Shown here piece after piece: positions 1 to 5,999 of a DNA stretch of 10,262 bases. Position numbers and translations under genes: made by a program. The DNA comes from an uncultured Paraburkholderia sp. (lineage in GTDB: Bacteria > Pseudomonadota > Gammaproteobacteria > Burkholderiales > Burkholderiaceae). The stretch covers positions 1-10,262 of the forward strand of contig CALFSF010000281.1 in NCBI GenBank assembly GCA_937917025.1, given 5' to 3'. Every line of letters starts with the position of its first letter. The stretch's first letter is position 1. The notes under the pieces were generated by a model. That model was not told where the DNA came from and did not search any database. It saw nothing but the letters and a program-made list of their open reading frames with translations.

Positions 1-1
1 G

Positions 2-118
2 GCGTCAGCTGCGATCTCTGTCTGGCGAATGGGGGCGTGCGCGAATATTCCCGTGCCGGCCGGGATCGCGTCCGTTCCCGGCGTGGGACCGGACAATGCG
101 GTCATGACGGTAGCATGA
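2..118 (+). other. Open frame ending just before the M48 gene (partial; upstream gene end or detached leader)
   Basis: This frame is open from the window edge to TGA at 116-118 and is the same frame as the downstream protease. Its translation includes VWRMGACANIPVPAGIASVP, in which Cys at bases 38-40 follows Met-Gly-Ala, a poor but lipobox-like context, and is followed by a Pro/Val/Gly-rich stretch. It may be the 3' end of an upstream gene. It may instead be the original N-terminal export signal of the M48 protein, now cut off by the TGA. Too little is visible to decide. Confidence 0.25.
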
Positions 119-130
119 GAGCTTCCACCG

Positions 131-1669
131 GTGCCTTCGCACACCTGGCCAGATCTCAATGAGGACCTGAACGATCATCGGGCTGACGGCTGGGGCTTGG
201 TGTTCATGCCGGAGATGGAGAAATACCTGAACGGCCTGCTAAGGAAGATCAAGGTCGCAACCGGCACCGCGGACTGGCCAGGCGCGGTACACATTACCGC
301 GCAGACTTCGCTGAATGCGAGTTCGAGCGCCGCCGGCAATATCTATATTTCCCTTGGATGGCTTCAGTCGGCGGAATCAGAGGATGAGATTTTTGCGATC
401 CTGTCGCACGAGTTCGGCCACATTTATCTCAACCACTACGCCGTATACGACGTGAAGAACGCGGGCGACACGTCGACGCTCATCGCGGGTGTTACGTGGA
501 CATACGTCAACCGCAAGGTTGCCGACAAAGGCTGGAACGGGCTCGACAAGATAGCCGTCGTTCAGGCGATCGGCACGATGGCGCTCATGCCGGCGTGGCA
601 GCGCCACATCGAGGAGCAAGCGGATCTCTTTGGCGCCACGGTCAGTCTGCGATGCGGTTATTCGTATATTCACGGCTTCAAGGCTTTCCTTGAACGCATC
701 GATTCCTATGACCGCGACGCGAGAGCGCGCAACGCAAAGTTACGCGAGGAACAGGACAACGCGATCCGCGAAAAAATTCGTACGGATACGCTCGCACGCG
801 CGCCGAAAACGCCTCCACCGCCGGCGGTCGCATCAGATGCGGCGGTGCCGCTTCAGGCACTCGCTGCGATCAACGATGCGCTCACGAAAGTCAATGGAGC
901 ACTCACCGAAGGGCAAATAAGCCTGAATCAGGGCACCTTTTCCGCTGCACAAGCGCTCGACGACGCCATCGCCAAAGGGACGGCTGCAATCCAGGATCCG
1001 CACCCCGACGGTGCCGCGCGCGAAGACGACCTGAGCAAGGAGGTCGCTACGCTGATTGCCGGGAAGCGGCCGCCAGGCCGGGTAAAGCCATGGGAAGACG
1101 CGAAGCATCAACGCAGAAACGCACAGACGCTTGCGCATTACGCGCTTGTGCCAGATATCGAAATGCTCGAGGCCCAACACCGATACGCGGAAGCGCTCAA
1201 ACTGGCGGCAAAGGCCGCGTCGGGAGCCAACGCCGACGACGCCATGCTGGATTTTTACCTTGGCAATGCAATTGCGCTTTCGCAGGGACGATCGAAGGAA
1301 AGCCCTGTTCAGGCTTTCAGCCGAAACCTCAAATCACCCGAACGATCGTGGCGCCTTCAGGTGGCGATCGCTAACAACATGGCGAGCACGAATCGCCAGC
1401 AGGCGCGAAGCTTCATCGAACAGCAATTTGTGTATTTTGGCCGTGCGCCCAAGGCGTGGCCCGATCTGATCGCGTTCTATCGCGATAGCGGCGACGTGAA
1501 AGGCGCCAAAGATATGGCGATGACCTGTTCAGTCACGCTACCGGACTATCGCCAGGCCTGCCTGAGCGCAAGCCAGACGCCCGCCGAGCTTGCCGAAGCG
1601 AAAGCGAAGGCCGACGCACATGCGAAGATCGTCGTCGACAACGTGTCGAAGCGATGGTTCAAGCAGTAA
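131..1669 (+). CDS. M48-family zinc metalloprotease with helical repeat-like C-terminus
   Basis: Probable zinc endopeptidase of the M48 family (the group of BepA/YfgC, LoiP and HtpX), which typically processes or checks envelope proteins. Residues 93-97 read HEFGH, the HExxH motif with two zinc-ligand His and the catalytic Glu. The downstream EEQAD at 161-165 supplies a plausible third ligand (Glu161, four before Asp165, as in the family). Residues 80-190 form the catalytic core. Residues 220-240 are a Pro/Ala linker. Residues 335-500 are helical and TPR-like, as in BepA-type proteins. The start is GTG at 131, behind a weak GAGAG, because a TGA lies in frame at 116-118. As called, the protein has no signal peptide, which is odd for this type; the true N-terminus may lie upstream (see the 2-118 entry). 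M48 membership is clear; substrate and location are unknown. Confidence 0.85.
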   Translation: MPSHTWPDLNEDLNDHRADGWGLVFMPEMEKYLNGLLRKIKVATGTADWPGAVHITAQTSLNASSSAAGNIYISLGWLQSAESEDEIFAILSHEFGHIYLNHYAVYDVKNAGDTSTLIAGVTWTYVNRKVADKGWNGLDKIAVVQAIGTMALMPAWQRHIEEQADLFGATVSLRCGYSYIHGFKAFLERIDSYDRDARARNAKLREEQDNAIREKIRTDTLARAPKTPPPPAVASDAAVPLQALAAINDALTKVNGALTEGQISLNQGTFSAAQALDDAIAKGTAAIQDPHPDGAAREDDLSKEVATLIAGKRPPGRVKPWEDAKHQRRNAQTLAHYALVPDIEMLEAQHRYAEALKLAAKAASGANADDAMLDFYLGNAIALSQGRSKESPVQAFSRNLKSPERSWRLQVAIANNMASTNRQQARSFIEQQFVYFGRAPKAWPDLIAFYRDSGDVKGAKDMAMTCSVTLPDYRQACLSASQTPAELAEAKAKADAHAKIVVDNVSKRWFKQ

Positions 1670-1753
1670 CCTGCTGTACTTTCCCACCCTCACTCGCATG
1701 CGTCACGCGCACAGGGCAGCAAAACCGGTTCCGGTTATAGTCGTGTCGATTGC

Positions 1754-1783
1754 CGTCGTCGAGCCATTTTTCGCCCGACGACG
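1754..1783. terminator. Inverted repeat between two convergent genes, possible weak bidirectional terminator
   Basis: CGTCGTCG (1754-1761) pairs perfectly with CGACGACG (1776-1783) around a 14-nt loop. It lies in the 126-bp gap between the ends of the M48 gene and the H-NS-like gene. No T-run follows on either side, so it is not a textbook intrinsic terminator, but its position fits a shared 3' stem. Confidence 0.3.
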
Positions 1784-1795
1784 CGCATCCACTAC

Positions 1796-2452
1796 TTACG
1801 ATGCAGCAACTGCGTCTGTAGCAGTAGCGGTCTTCTTGGCCGCGACCGTCTTCACTGCCGTTGCCTTTTTAGCCGCGCCTTTTTTAGCTGCCGTCTTTTT
1901 GACAGCGGCCCTTTTACCGGCAGTCGCAGCAGGACGCTTTACTGCTGTTTTTGCACCTGCGGCTTTTTTAGCGGTTACTTTCTTTGCAACCGTTGTCTTC
2001 TTTGCCGCGACTTTCTTTGCCGTTGCCTTTTTGGCGGCAGCGCCGCGCCTGACCGCGGCCTTCGCTTTCCCGGCGACACCCGATGCCGCAGCGGGAGATT
2101 CCGCGGCCGCGTCGATCAGAAATTTCGTGCGGTCCTTGACATCCTTGATCCAGGCCGGCGGCCGCGCGTGACCACTCCATGTCGCGCCCGTTTTCGGATC
2201 ACGATACTTCGCCGGAAGTTTGCCTTTTGCGGCAGCGGACGGTTTCGCCTTGCCGTTCGCTGAACGACCGCTTAGGGCATTTGCCTCACGTCGCGCTTTT
2301 GCTTTCGATTCAATATCAGCCGTCGTCAAACCATGTTTGAGCATTAGCTCACGAATCTGGTTGACCGCTGCTTGTGTCTTTCGCGCGATAAGCGCATCGG
2401 CTTGCGCCTGGAGTTTTTTCAATCGCGCCTGGATCTGTTCCAGTGTGGCCAT
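1796..2452 (-). CDS. H-NS-family nucleoid protein with histone H1-like Lys/Ala tail
   Basis: Probable DNA-binding, nucleoid-associated protein that silences or organises AT-rich DNA. Residues 1-60 form the coiled-coil, helical oligomerisation region expected for H-NS proteins. Residues 83-103 hold the C-terminal DNA-binding core, YRDPKTGATWSGHARPPAWI, the beta-proteobacterial version of the H-NS motif. Residues 125-211 are a low-complexity tail of Lys, Ala, Thr and Val with eight AKK triplets and one VKK and no acidic residue until Asp213, like histone H1-type bacterial proteins (AlgP, HctB). Standard H-NS proteins are roughly 90-140 residues, so the 218-residue length comes from this tail. 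The ATG start is well supported by AGGGAGG five bases upstream (2458-2464). The gene has its own promoter-like region with palindromes and converges on the M48 gene. Confidence 0.9.
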   Translation of the reverse strand: MATLEQIQARLKKLQAQADALIARKTQAAVNQIRELMLKHGLTTADIESKAKARREANALSGRSANGKAKPSAAAKGKLPAKYRDPKTGATWSGHARPPAWIKDVKDRTKFLIDAAAESPAAASGVAGKAKAAVRRGAAAKKATAKKVAAKKTTVAKKVTAKKAAGAKTAVKRPAATAGKRAAVKKTAAKKGAAKKATAVKTVAAKKTATATDAVAAS

Positions 2453-2482
2453 CAGAGCCTCCCTTCAGGTTTAGATGGTCGC

Positions 2483-2512
2483 ACTATGCCACGTACAGCC
2501 ACTCAATGACAA
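2483..2512 (-). promoter_or_regulatory. Putative sigma-70 promoter of the H-NS-like gene
   Basis: On the - strand, TTGTCA (2512-2507, 5/6 to consensus) is followed after 18 nt by CATAGT (2488-2483, 4/6). Transcription would begin near 2476, giving a leader of about 24 nt before the ATG at 2452. The -35 element lies inside the left arm of the palindrome at 2507-2523. A perfect TTGACA (2524-2519) sits in the other arm but has no good -10 partner. Assigned by eye only. Confidence 0.4.
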
Positions 2513-2523
2513 AAGTTTTGTCA
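2507..2523. promoter_or_regulatory. 17-bp perfect palindrome overlapping the -35 of the H-NS-like gene (operator candidate)
   Basis: TGACAAAA and TTTTGTCA are 8-bp arms around a single central G at 2515. It lies 55 bp upstream of the H-NS-like start codon and overlaps its putative -35. An odd-centred, AT-rich palindrome in this position is typical of a binding site for a dimeric regulator. It could also be autoregulatory. No regulator gene is identifiable in the window. Confidence 0.45.
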
Positions 2524-2531
2524 ATACTTCA

Positions 2532-2544
2532 CGCTTTTAAAGCG
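2532..2544. promoter_or_regulatory. 13-bp palindrome next to the first operator candidate
   Basis: CGCTTT and AAAGCG are 6-bp arms around a central T at 2538. The centre is 23 bp from the centre of the 2507-2523 palindrome, close to two helical turns, so both would face a similar side of the helix. The sequence differs from the first palindrome, so it is not simply a second copy. Confidence 0.3.
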
Positions 2545-2891
2545 ACAGTTGCGGTATTCACAGTCCGTGTTTCGTATCTTTCGCTTTGGACATTGAGAAT
2601 TCTTCGGCGCGTCGAGCGAAAATGTCGGGACTGTTTGCCTTGCGATAAGCGAGAACACCCGGTCACGCGGCAGATATGTCCATGTCTGGGTGGATCATCG
2701 GGAATACGATGCTTTTCCTGAAAAACAGAAAGCCAACTGGAACCTGAAGAAAGGAAAGTATCAGACGCGTTTCATTCCGCGCTAATCGTGTTTTCCGATG
2801 AAACGAAATCGTCTAAACAGGCTGTAGAGTTTGAGTTAGCAGTTACTAAAAAGGCGTGCCTGAAACTGGCGCTGCTGTCGCCGATATTGCC
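2545..2891. other. Low-GC intergenic patch without a clear intact gene
   Basis: Apart from the start-less frame at 2597-2785, I see no gene, tRNA or terminator here. Base composition is visibly richer in A/T (for example 2701-2760 at about 40 percent GC) than the flanking coding DNA. Such patches in Burkholderiaceae often mark remnants of acquired DNA and are natural targets for H-NS-type proteins like the one encoded next door; that link is inference. Confidence 0.4.
2597..2785 (+). pseudogene. Start-less 62-codon open frame in a low-GC patch, probable gene remnant
   Basis: The frame opens after a TGA at 2594-2596 and ends at TAA 2783-2785. The C-terminal half (residues 25-62) looks protein-like: aromatic and charged, with segments such as RYVHVWVDHREYDAFPEKQK and NWNLKKGKYQTRFIPR. 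No ATG or TTG is in frame. The only GTG (2690-2692) would give about 31 residues and has no clear ribosome binding site. I do not recognise a family. The surrounding 2500-2850 segment is about 46 percent GC, well below its neighbours. This fits a decayed or transferred gene whose 5' part is lost or frameshifted. It could also be non-coding. Confidence 0.35.
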
Positions 2892-3152
2892 TCACGCGTC
2901 TTCGCCGGAAAGTCGAACACGCCTTCCGGGAACGTGAGCCATGAGCGTCGCGACAATCTCTTCCGCGCTGCTTTCCGCAGGCACGACGCGGCAACACGCA
3001 TCTTCTTCCGCATGCGGCGACCATTCGACAAACCGGTACGGGCGTCCCCAAGGCGGCTGAAAAGGCTCGGAAATCCGGCACGTCCGTGGGGCGAATCCGC
3101 GCTCCGCGCTGGACATGGCCCGAAGCTGTTCACGCACACTATCCTGAACCAT
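2892..3152 (-). CDS. Small hypothetical protein (86 residues)
   Basis: I do not recognise a family. The ATG at 3152 is chosen over the in-frame GTG at 3197 because GGAG lies eight bases upstream of it. The predicted product is soluble, with a mixed-charge composition. It has a central segment FQPPWGRPYRFVEWSPHAEE, two adjacent Cys (residues 53-54), a helical stretch SSAEEIVATLMAHV and a basic-acidic end. There is no signal peptide or membrane segment. Codon use is GC-rich at third positions, like the neighbouring genes, which favours a real gene over the other open frames on both strands here. It stands alone, converging with the remnant at 2597-2785, and has a hairpin with a T-run between it and any upstream - strand DNA. 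Confidence 0.5.
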   Translation of the reverse strand: MVQDSVREQLRAMSSAERGFAPRTCRISEPFQPPWGRPYRFVEWSPHAEEDACCRVVPAESSAEEIVATLMAHVPGRRVRLSGEDA

Positions 3153-3208
3153 CGTCGACTCTCCATCGCTGGTTGAACTTCGCTTCACGTCTGGCACCCC
3201 TGATGCCT

Positions 3209-3237
3209 AAAAAAATTGCCGCCGATGATCTGGCGGC
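3209..3237 (-). terminator. Rho-independent terminator-like hairpin on the - strand
   Basis: Read on the - strand, GCCGCC (3237-3232), an 8-nt loop and GGCGGC (3223-3218) are followed by AA and seven T (3215-3209). This is a near-textbook intrinsic terminator. An outer pair CCCCTG/CAGGGG (3197-3202 and 3241-3246) could extend the structure. No - strand gene ends upstream of it. It would therefore terminate a short non-coding transcript or act as an attenuator in the leader of the ORF at 3152. Confidence 0.5.
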
Positions 3238-3437
3238 TAAACAGGGGTCGACTCATAGTCGCAGCGAACAATTAAGCGAGCCTTAAGGCGCGCATAAAAG
3301 GCCTGACCTCGAGCAGGCAATGCGACGGAGCTGGCGTACGCGGCCACGCACGAACCAGCCAGTCACGCGTATCTGGCAACGGTATGTCAGGCACGAGGCT
3401 TGCGCAACCGGTGAAGTACATCGATCAGGAGAGCATC

Positions 3438-3875
3438 ATGAGCGCACCCGATCCCACCTCGCAACCACCCCCGGGCGACGACGGCGCGAATATCGTCGGC
3501 GTTCTCCCGGGCGACGGCCCTGGTCCGGACGTGATGGCCGCCGCAACGCTGGCGGGCGACAAGGTCGTGACAACGGATGGCGAGCACATCGGACACATCG
3601 CGGGAATCATGCTGAACGTCCGAAGCGGAAGGATCGCGTACGCCGTGCTGTCCGCCGGCGGCCTTCGCGGCATCGGCAGCACGCTGCACGCCATTCCGTG
3701 GGGCGCACTGACATTGAACGTCGACGAAAAGCTCTTTCTCGTCCATATCACCGCGGACGAAATCAGGAACGCGCCCGGTTTCGACAAGGATCACTGGCCC
3801 GCGATGGCCGATCCGCAATGGGCGACCGCGGTGCATCGCTATTTCAAACGCGGGCGGTCGTGGCTGCCGCGATGA
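3438..3875 (+). CDS. PRC-barrel domain protein
   Basis: Small protein (145 residues) with a PRC-barrel, a beta-barrel fold first described in photosynthetic reaction-centre H subunits and RimM. Stand-alone bacterial versions are common, and their role is mostly unknown. Residues 1-30 are a flexible Pro/Gly/Asp-rich lead. Residues 38-105 carry the barrel pattern: GDKVVTTDGEHIGHIAGIML, then a strand SGRIAYAVLSAGG and IPWGALTLNVDEKLFLVHI. Residues 106-145 are a helical tail ending in basic residues. The start is ATG at 3438 with AGGAG at 3427-3431; an in-frame ATG 54 bases upstream lacks such a site. There is no signal peptide or membrane span. Stress-linked roles are often suggested for homologues, but nothing here proves one. 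Confidence 0.8.
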   Translation: MSAPDPTSQPPPGDDGANIVGVLPGDGPGPDVMAAATLAGDKVVTTDGEHIGHIAGIMLNVRSGRIAYAVLSAGGLRGIGSTLHAIPWGALTLNVDEKLFLVHITADEIRNAPGFDKDHWPAMADPQWATAVHRYFKRGRSWLPR

Positions 3876-4112
3876 TATTCGTTGTAAATCCCGCGCACTT
3901 CCGTCGTCCTGACAAATACCCACGCGGCGGGCGAGGCTCCCGAAAACACCCGTCGGATACTACATATATGACATTACCGTACGGCCGCGAACGGTCAGGT
4001 ACATGAATTGCGTATGAAATGACCCGGGTGGCCTCCTGCCGGAGCCGGGACGCTACCGGGTGGCGCGTCCGGTGGCGCGTTGAAAGAACATCTGACGCAA
4101 AAGAACCAGAAC
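3876..4112 (+). other. Intergenic region with GC-rich structured segment
   Basis: No gene is seen. An AT-rich stretch (ACTACATATATGACATTA, 3959-3976) could hold promoter elements for the next gene, but I cannot pair a convincing -35 with a -10. Bases 4022-4062 are GC-rich and can fold: CCCGG/CCGGG with an inner GGC..TCC/GGA..GCC. They are followed by repeated GGTGGCGCG units (4060-4080). The folding segment may be a leader structure; no T-run follows. Confidence 0.3.
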
Positions 4113-4424
4113 ATGCTCACCATCAAGCCATGCACTGCAACGCGGGGAACCGGCAGCGATGCCATTACCGTCGCCTTCTATCCAGATACCGGCTGCCTGC
4201 GGTTTTCCGACGCGCAAGGTACCTGTCTGCACGAACTGCTTCCGCCGCACTCCTGGTTTGCCGTTTCGTCGTTCGCGCGAAACGATCAGGTCGGCGCCGC
4301 ACCGCGCCCACAGACACTTGACATACTGCTGACTGAATTTACAACGGGTACGCGCTTTACGAACGCGCGTATTCGTCAGCGGATAGCAGCCGATTCGCTC
4401 ACAGGTTTCGCCCGGTTCCGGTAA
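4113..4424 (+). CDS. Hypothetical protein (103 residues)
   Basis: I do not recognise this family. The product is soluble, with no signal peptide or membrane span. Residues 18-35 look like beta strands around YPDTGCLRFSDAQGTCL, followed by an aromatic segment HSWFAVSSFA and a basic C-terminus (NARIRQRIAADSLTGFARFR). It has three Cys (residues 7, 28, 38). The start is uncertain: ATG at 4113 is chosen, but only weak purine-rich sequence precedes it; a TTG at 4080 would add 11 residues and is no better supported. It lies 112 bp before the DUF1488 gene on the same strand, so co-transcription is possible. Confidence 0.55.
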   Translation: MLTIKPCTATRGTGSDAITVAFYPDTGCLRFSDAQGTCLHELLPPHSWFAVSSFARNDQVGAAPRPQTLDILLTEFTTGTRFTNARIRQRIAADSLTGFARFR

Positions 4425-4536
4425 TACCGTTTTCCGTTGGCGACGCTAACGCGCGCGCCGTGCTTCTGTTAAATTGATCCGGGAGCCACGCGAAGTATGA
4501 GACTTCGCTGGCCGACCGGATGCTGCGAGGTGTGTC

Positions 4537-4809
4537 ATGGAGATTGTGGAGTTCGAGCCCAGCGTCTCGCCCGATGGACGGGCAGTGGTCTTCGTTCTGT
4601 CACTTCGAGGGCGAGACCATGAGTGCGCGATAACGCGCGAAGCGCTGGAACAGCATTTCTGGCTGCAGCGCGGCGCCCCCGAAGCGCGAATCCTCAGAAC
4701 TTTCGACGACGGCCACAAACGCATTTTTGCCGTGGCGGAAAGAAAGCTGCTGGCCAATCCTGGTGGACGCATCGTCGTTACCGCAAACGACTTCGGCCCC
4801 AGGCGCTAG
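4537..4809 (+). CDS. DUF1488 family protein
   Basis: A 90-residue protein matching the DUF1488 pattern by eye. An N-terminal strand region (residues 1-25) with DGRAVVFVLSLRGRDHECAI leads into ITREALEQHFW (residues 32-42), the most typical part of the family. Then comes FDDGHKRIFAVAERKLL (residues 56-72) and a closing segment ending in VTANDFGPRR. The family is small, cytoplasmic and widespread in Burkholderiaceae and other proteobacteria; its function is unknown. The ATG at 4537 has GAGG six bases upstream, and length agrees with the family. The gene converges with the RDD gene, with 72 bp between their ends and no clear terminator. Confidence 0.75.
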   Translation: MEIVEFEPSVSPDGRAVVFVLSLRGRDHECAITREALEQHFWLQRGAPEARILRTFDDGHKRIFAVAERKLLANPGGRIVVTANDFGPRR

Positions 4810-4881
4810 CCGAACGCGCGCGACTGACACCGGCAGTACGGTTCTCGTCATCGGCGGGCATTGCATTCGCGCCTTCAATGG

Positions 4882-5829
4882 CTAAAGCTTTTTGACGGGC
4901 GCAACGGTCTCCAGCGTTTCAGCGGTTGCGAGTCTTGCACGTGCCGCTTCAGGCTGCATGTTCGCGGCCGGCGTCATGCCGTCAGCGCTGCGATGCATTG
5001 TGCGATGGTAAGCAGCCGCCGATACAAGCAACGCTGCGAATAGCACCGCCAGCAGATAGTGAACGGCCGCGCACGGTTCGCGAACCACACGAAACTTCAG
5101 ACGCGCATCCCACGCGGTAATCCCGTCGCGCTTAAGTAGTACCACGTTCAGGAGCATGACAAGCTGCTGCGCAACGGGCAGGCCAAACGCAAAGCCGCGC
5201 GCCCACACCGAGAAATTGCGCGCGAGGTAACGGCCAAATGAAGGCGCGACACCGTCCGGTTCCACGACGCGAATGCCAAGCAATGCCTTGCCAATGCTGT
5301 TTCCGCACGCGGCATAAACCACCGCGTCGAGGAAGAGCGCAAGCGGCAGATAAATCATGCCCAGAAAACTCATGTTCACCATGAGCGTCGAGCGAAACTG
5401 CAGCAGGTGCCAACCCGTCACGGTGTTGATAAACGCCACCGCGTAGGTGGCAAGGAACGTCCATAGCAGCAGGTCGAGCGTTCGCGCGGCGTAGCGGCGC
5501 CATACGGGCGTCGCTGTCCGTGCAGTCGTCGTTGCGGTGGTGCTCCGTGCGATCCGACGCGCCGCACCGGCGGGAGACGTTGCCGGCGCCGCGTTGGCTG
5601 ACAGTTGCGCTTTTAATGTCCCGTCGCTTTGCGTGACCGGTAGCCTTTCCTTGCCCATCGCGCTCGCGAAGAGCCACACGACGGTCCATAGCAAAACAAG
5701 CGGACGCATCCCGAGCGTCAGCATTGTGAACAGTGGATCGAGTGTGTGAGCGGCGAAACCGCAGGCAAATGCCAGCCAGATTGCCGAAGGGACAGCGAGT
5801 GTCCTGACCGTCCATGACGTGTAGGTCAT
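4882..5829 (-). CDS. RDD-family integral membrane protein
   Basis: An inner-membrane protein of the RDD family, whose members are of mostly unproven function; some are linked to ion exchange or transport. RDD-family marks are visible: RRYAARTLDLLLW (residues 111-123, the R..D pattern), GNSIGKALLGIRVV (176-189) and KRDGITAWDARLKFRVV (233-249). Hydrophobic spans lie near residues 11-29, 42-57, 117-136, 153-174, 213-232 and 257-274. Residues 58-110 are a polar Ala/Thr/Arg-rich linker that separates an N-terminal two-span unit from the RDD core, making the protein longer than a minimal RDD domain. The tail (275-315) is polar. The ATG start is preceded by GGGGG (5834-5838). The neighbouring upstream gene on the same strand is the broken CPBP gene, 170 bp away. 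Confidence 0.85.
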   Translation of the reverse strand: MTYTSWTVRTLAVPSAIWLAFACGFAAHTLDPLFTMLTLGMRPLVLLWTVVWLFASAMGKERLPVTQSDGTLKAQLSANAAPATSPAGAARRIARSTTATTTARTATPVWRRYAARTLDLLLWTFLATYAVAFINTVTGWHLLQFRSTLMVNMSFLGMIYLPLALFLDAVVYAACGNSIGKALLGIRVVEPDGVAPSFGRYLARNFSVWARGFAFGLPVAQQLVMLLNVVLLKRDGITAWDARLKFRVVREPCAAVHYLLAVLFAALLVSAAAYHRTMHRSADGMTPAANMQPEAARARLATAETLETVAPVKKL

Positions 5830-5838
5830 GTCGCCCCC

Positions 5839-5869
5839 GAGTTCTTTTCAGATAAATTTTTCTGAACTC
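5839..5869 (-). promoter_or_regulatory. Inverted repeat in the leader of the RDD gene
   Basis: GAGTTC (5839-5844) pairs with GAACTC (5864-5869), with an inner CAG/CTG pair and an A/T-rich loop. On the - strand the transcript could form this stem just before the GGGGG ribosome-binding region at 5838-5834. It may be an operator or a leader hairpin affecting translation. The stem is short and interrupted, so the effect is uncertain. Confidence 0.25.
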
Positions 5870-5999
5870 TACTGCGGTGCAGGGGGTGCGTCTACAGACG
5901 AGCGTGCGGCACCACTCAGTTCCACACAGCCAGATGATTCCGCATCGGCGGATCGCGACATTAATGGCCTGATAGGGGCGAAGAACCGGCTAATACACG

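Noticed and set aside
1590..2171. Long + strand open frame opposite the H-NS-like tail (193 residues, Ala/Phe/Val-rich)
   Set aside because: It is the antisense of the Lys/Ala repeat codons; repetitive tail DNA stays open on both strands. It has no ribosome site of its own and overlaps two well-supported genes.
2846..3166. Other frames at 2836-3197 on both strands, up to 106 residues
   Set aside because: They overlap the 3152-2892 ORF, are Arg-rich shadow translations and lack good ribosome sites.
3320..4006. 228-residue + frame across the PRC-barrel gene
   Set aside because: Its Arg/His-rich composition is typical of an out-of-frame reading, and the PRC-barrel frame has the domain and the ribosome site.
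5132..5815. 227-residue - frame inside the RDD gene
   Set aside because: Shadow of the RDD gene: no membrane pattern, Arg/Asp/His-rich, no start signal.
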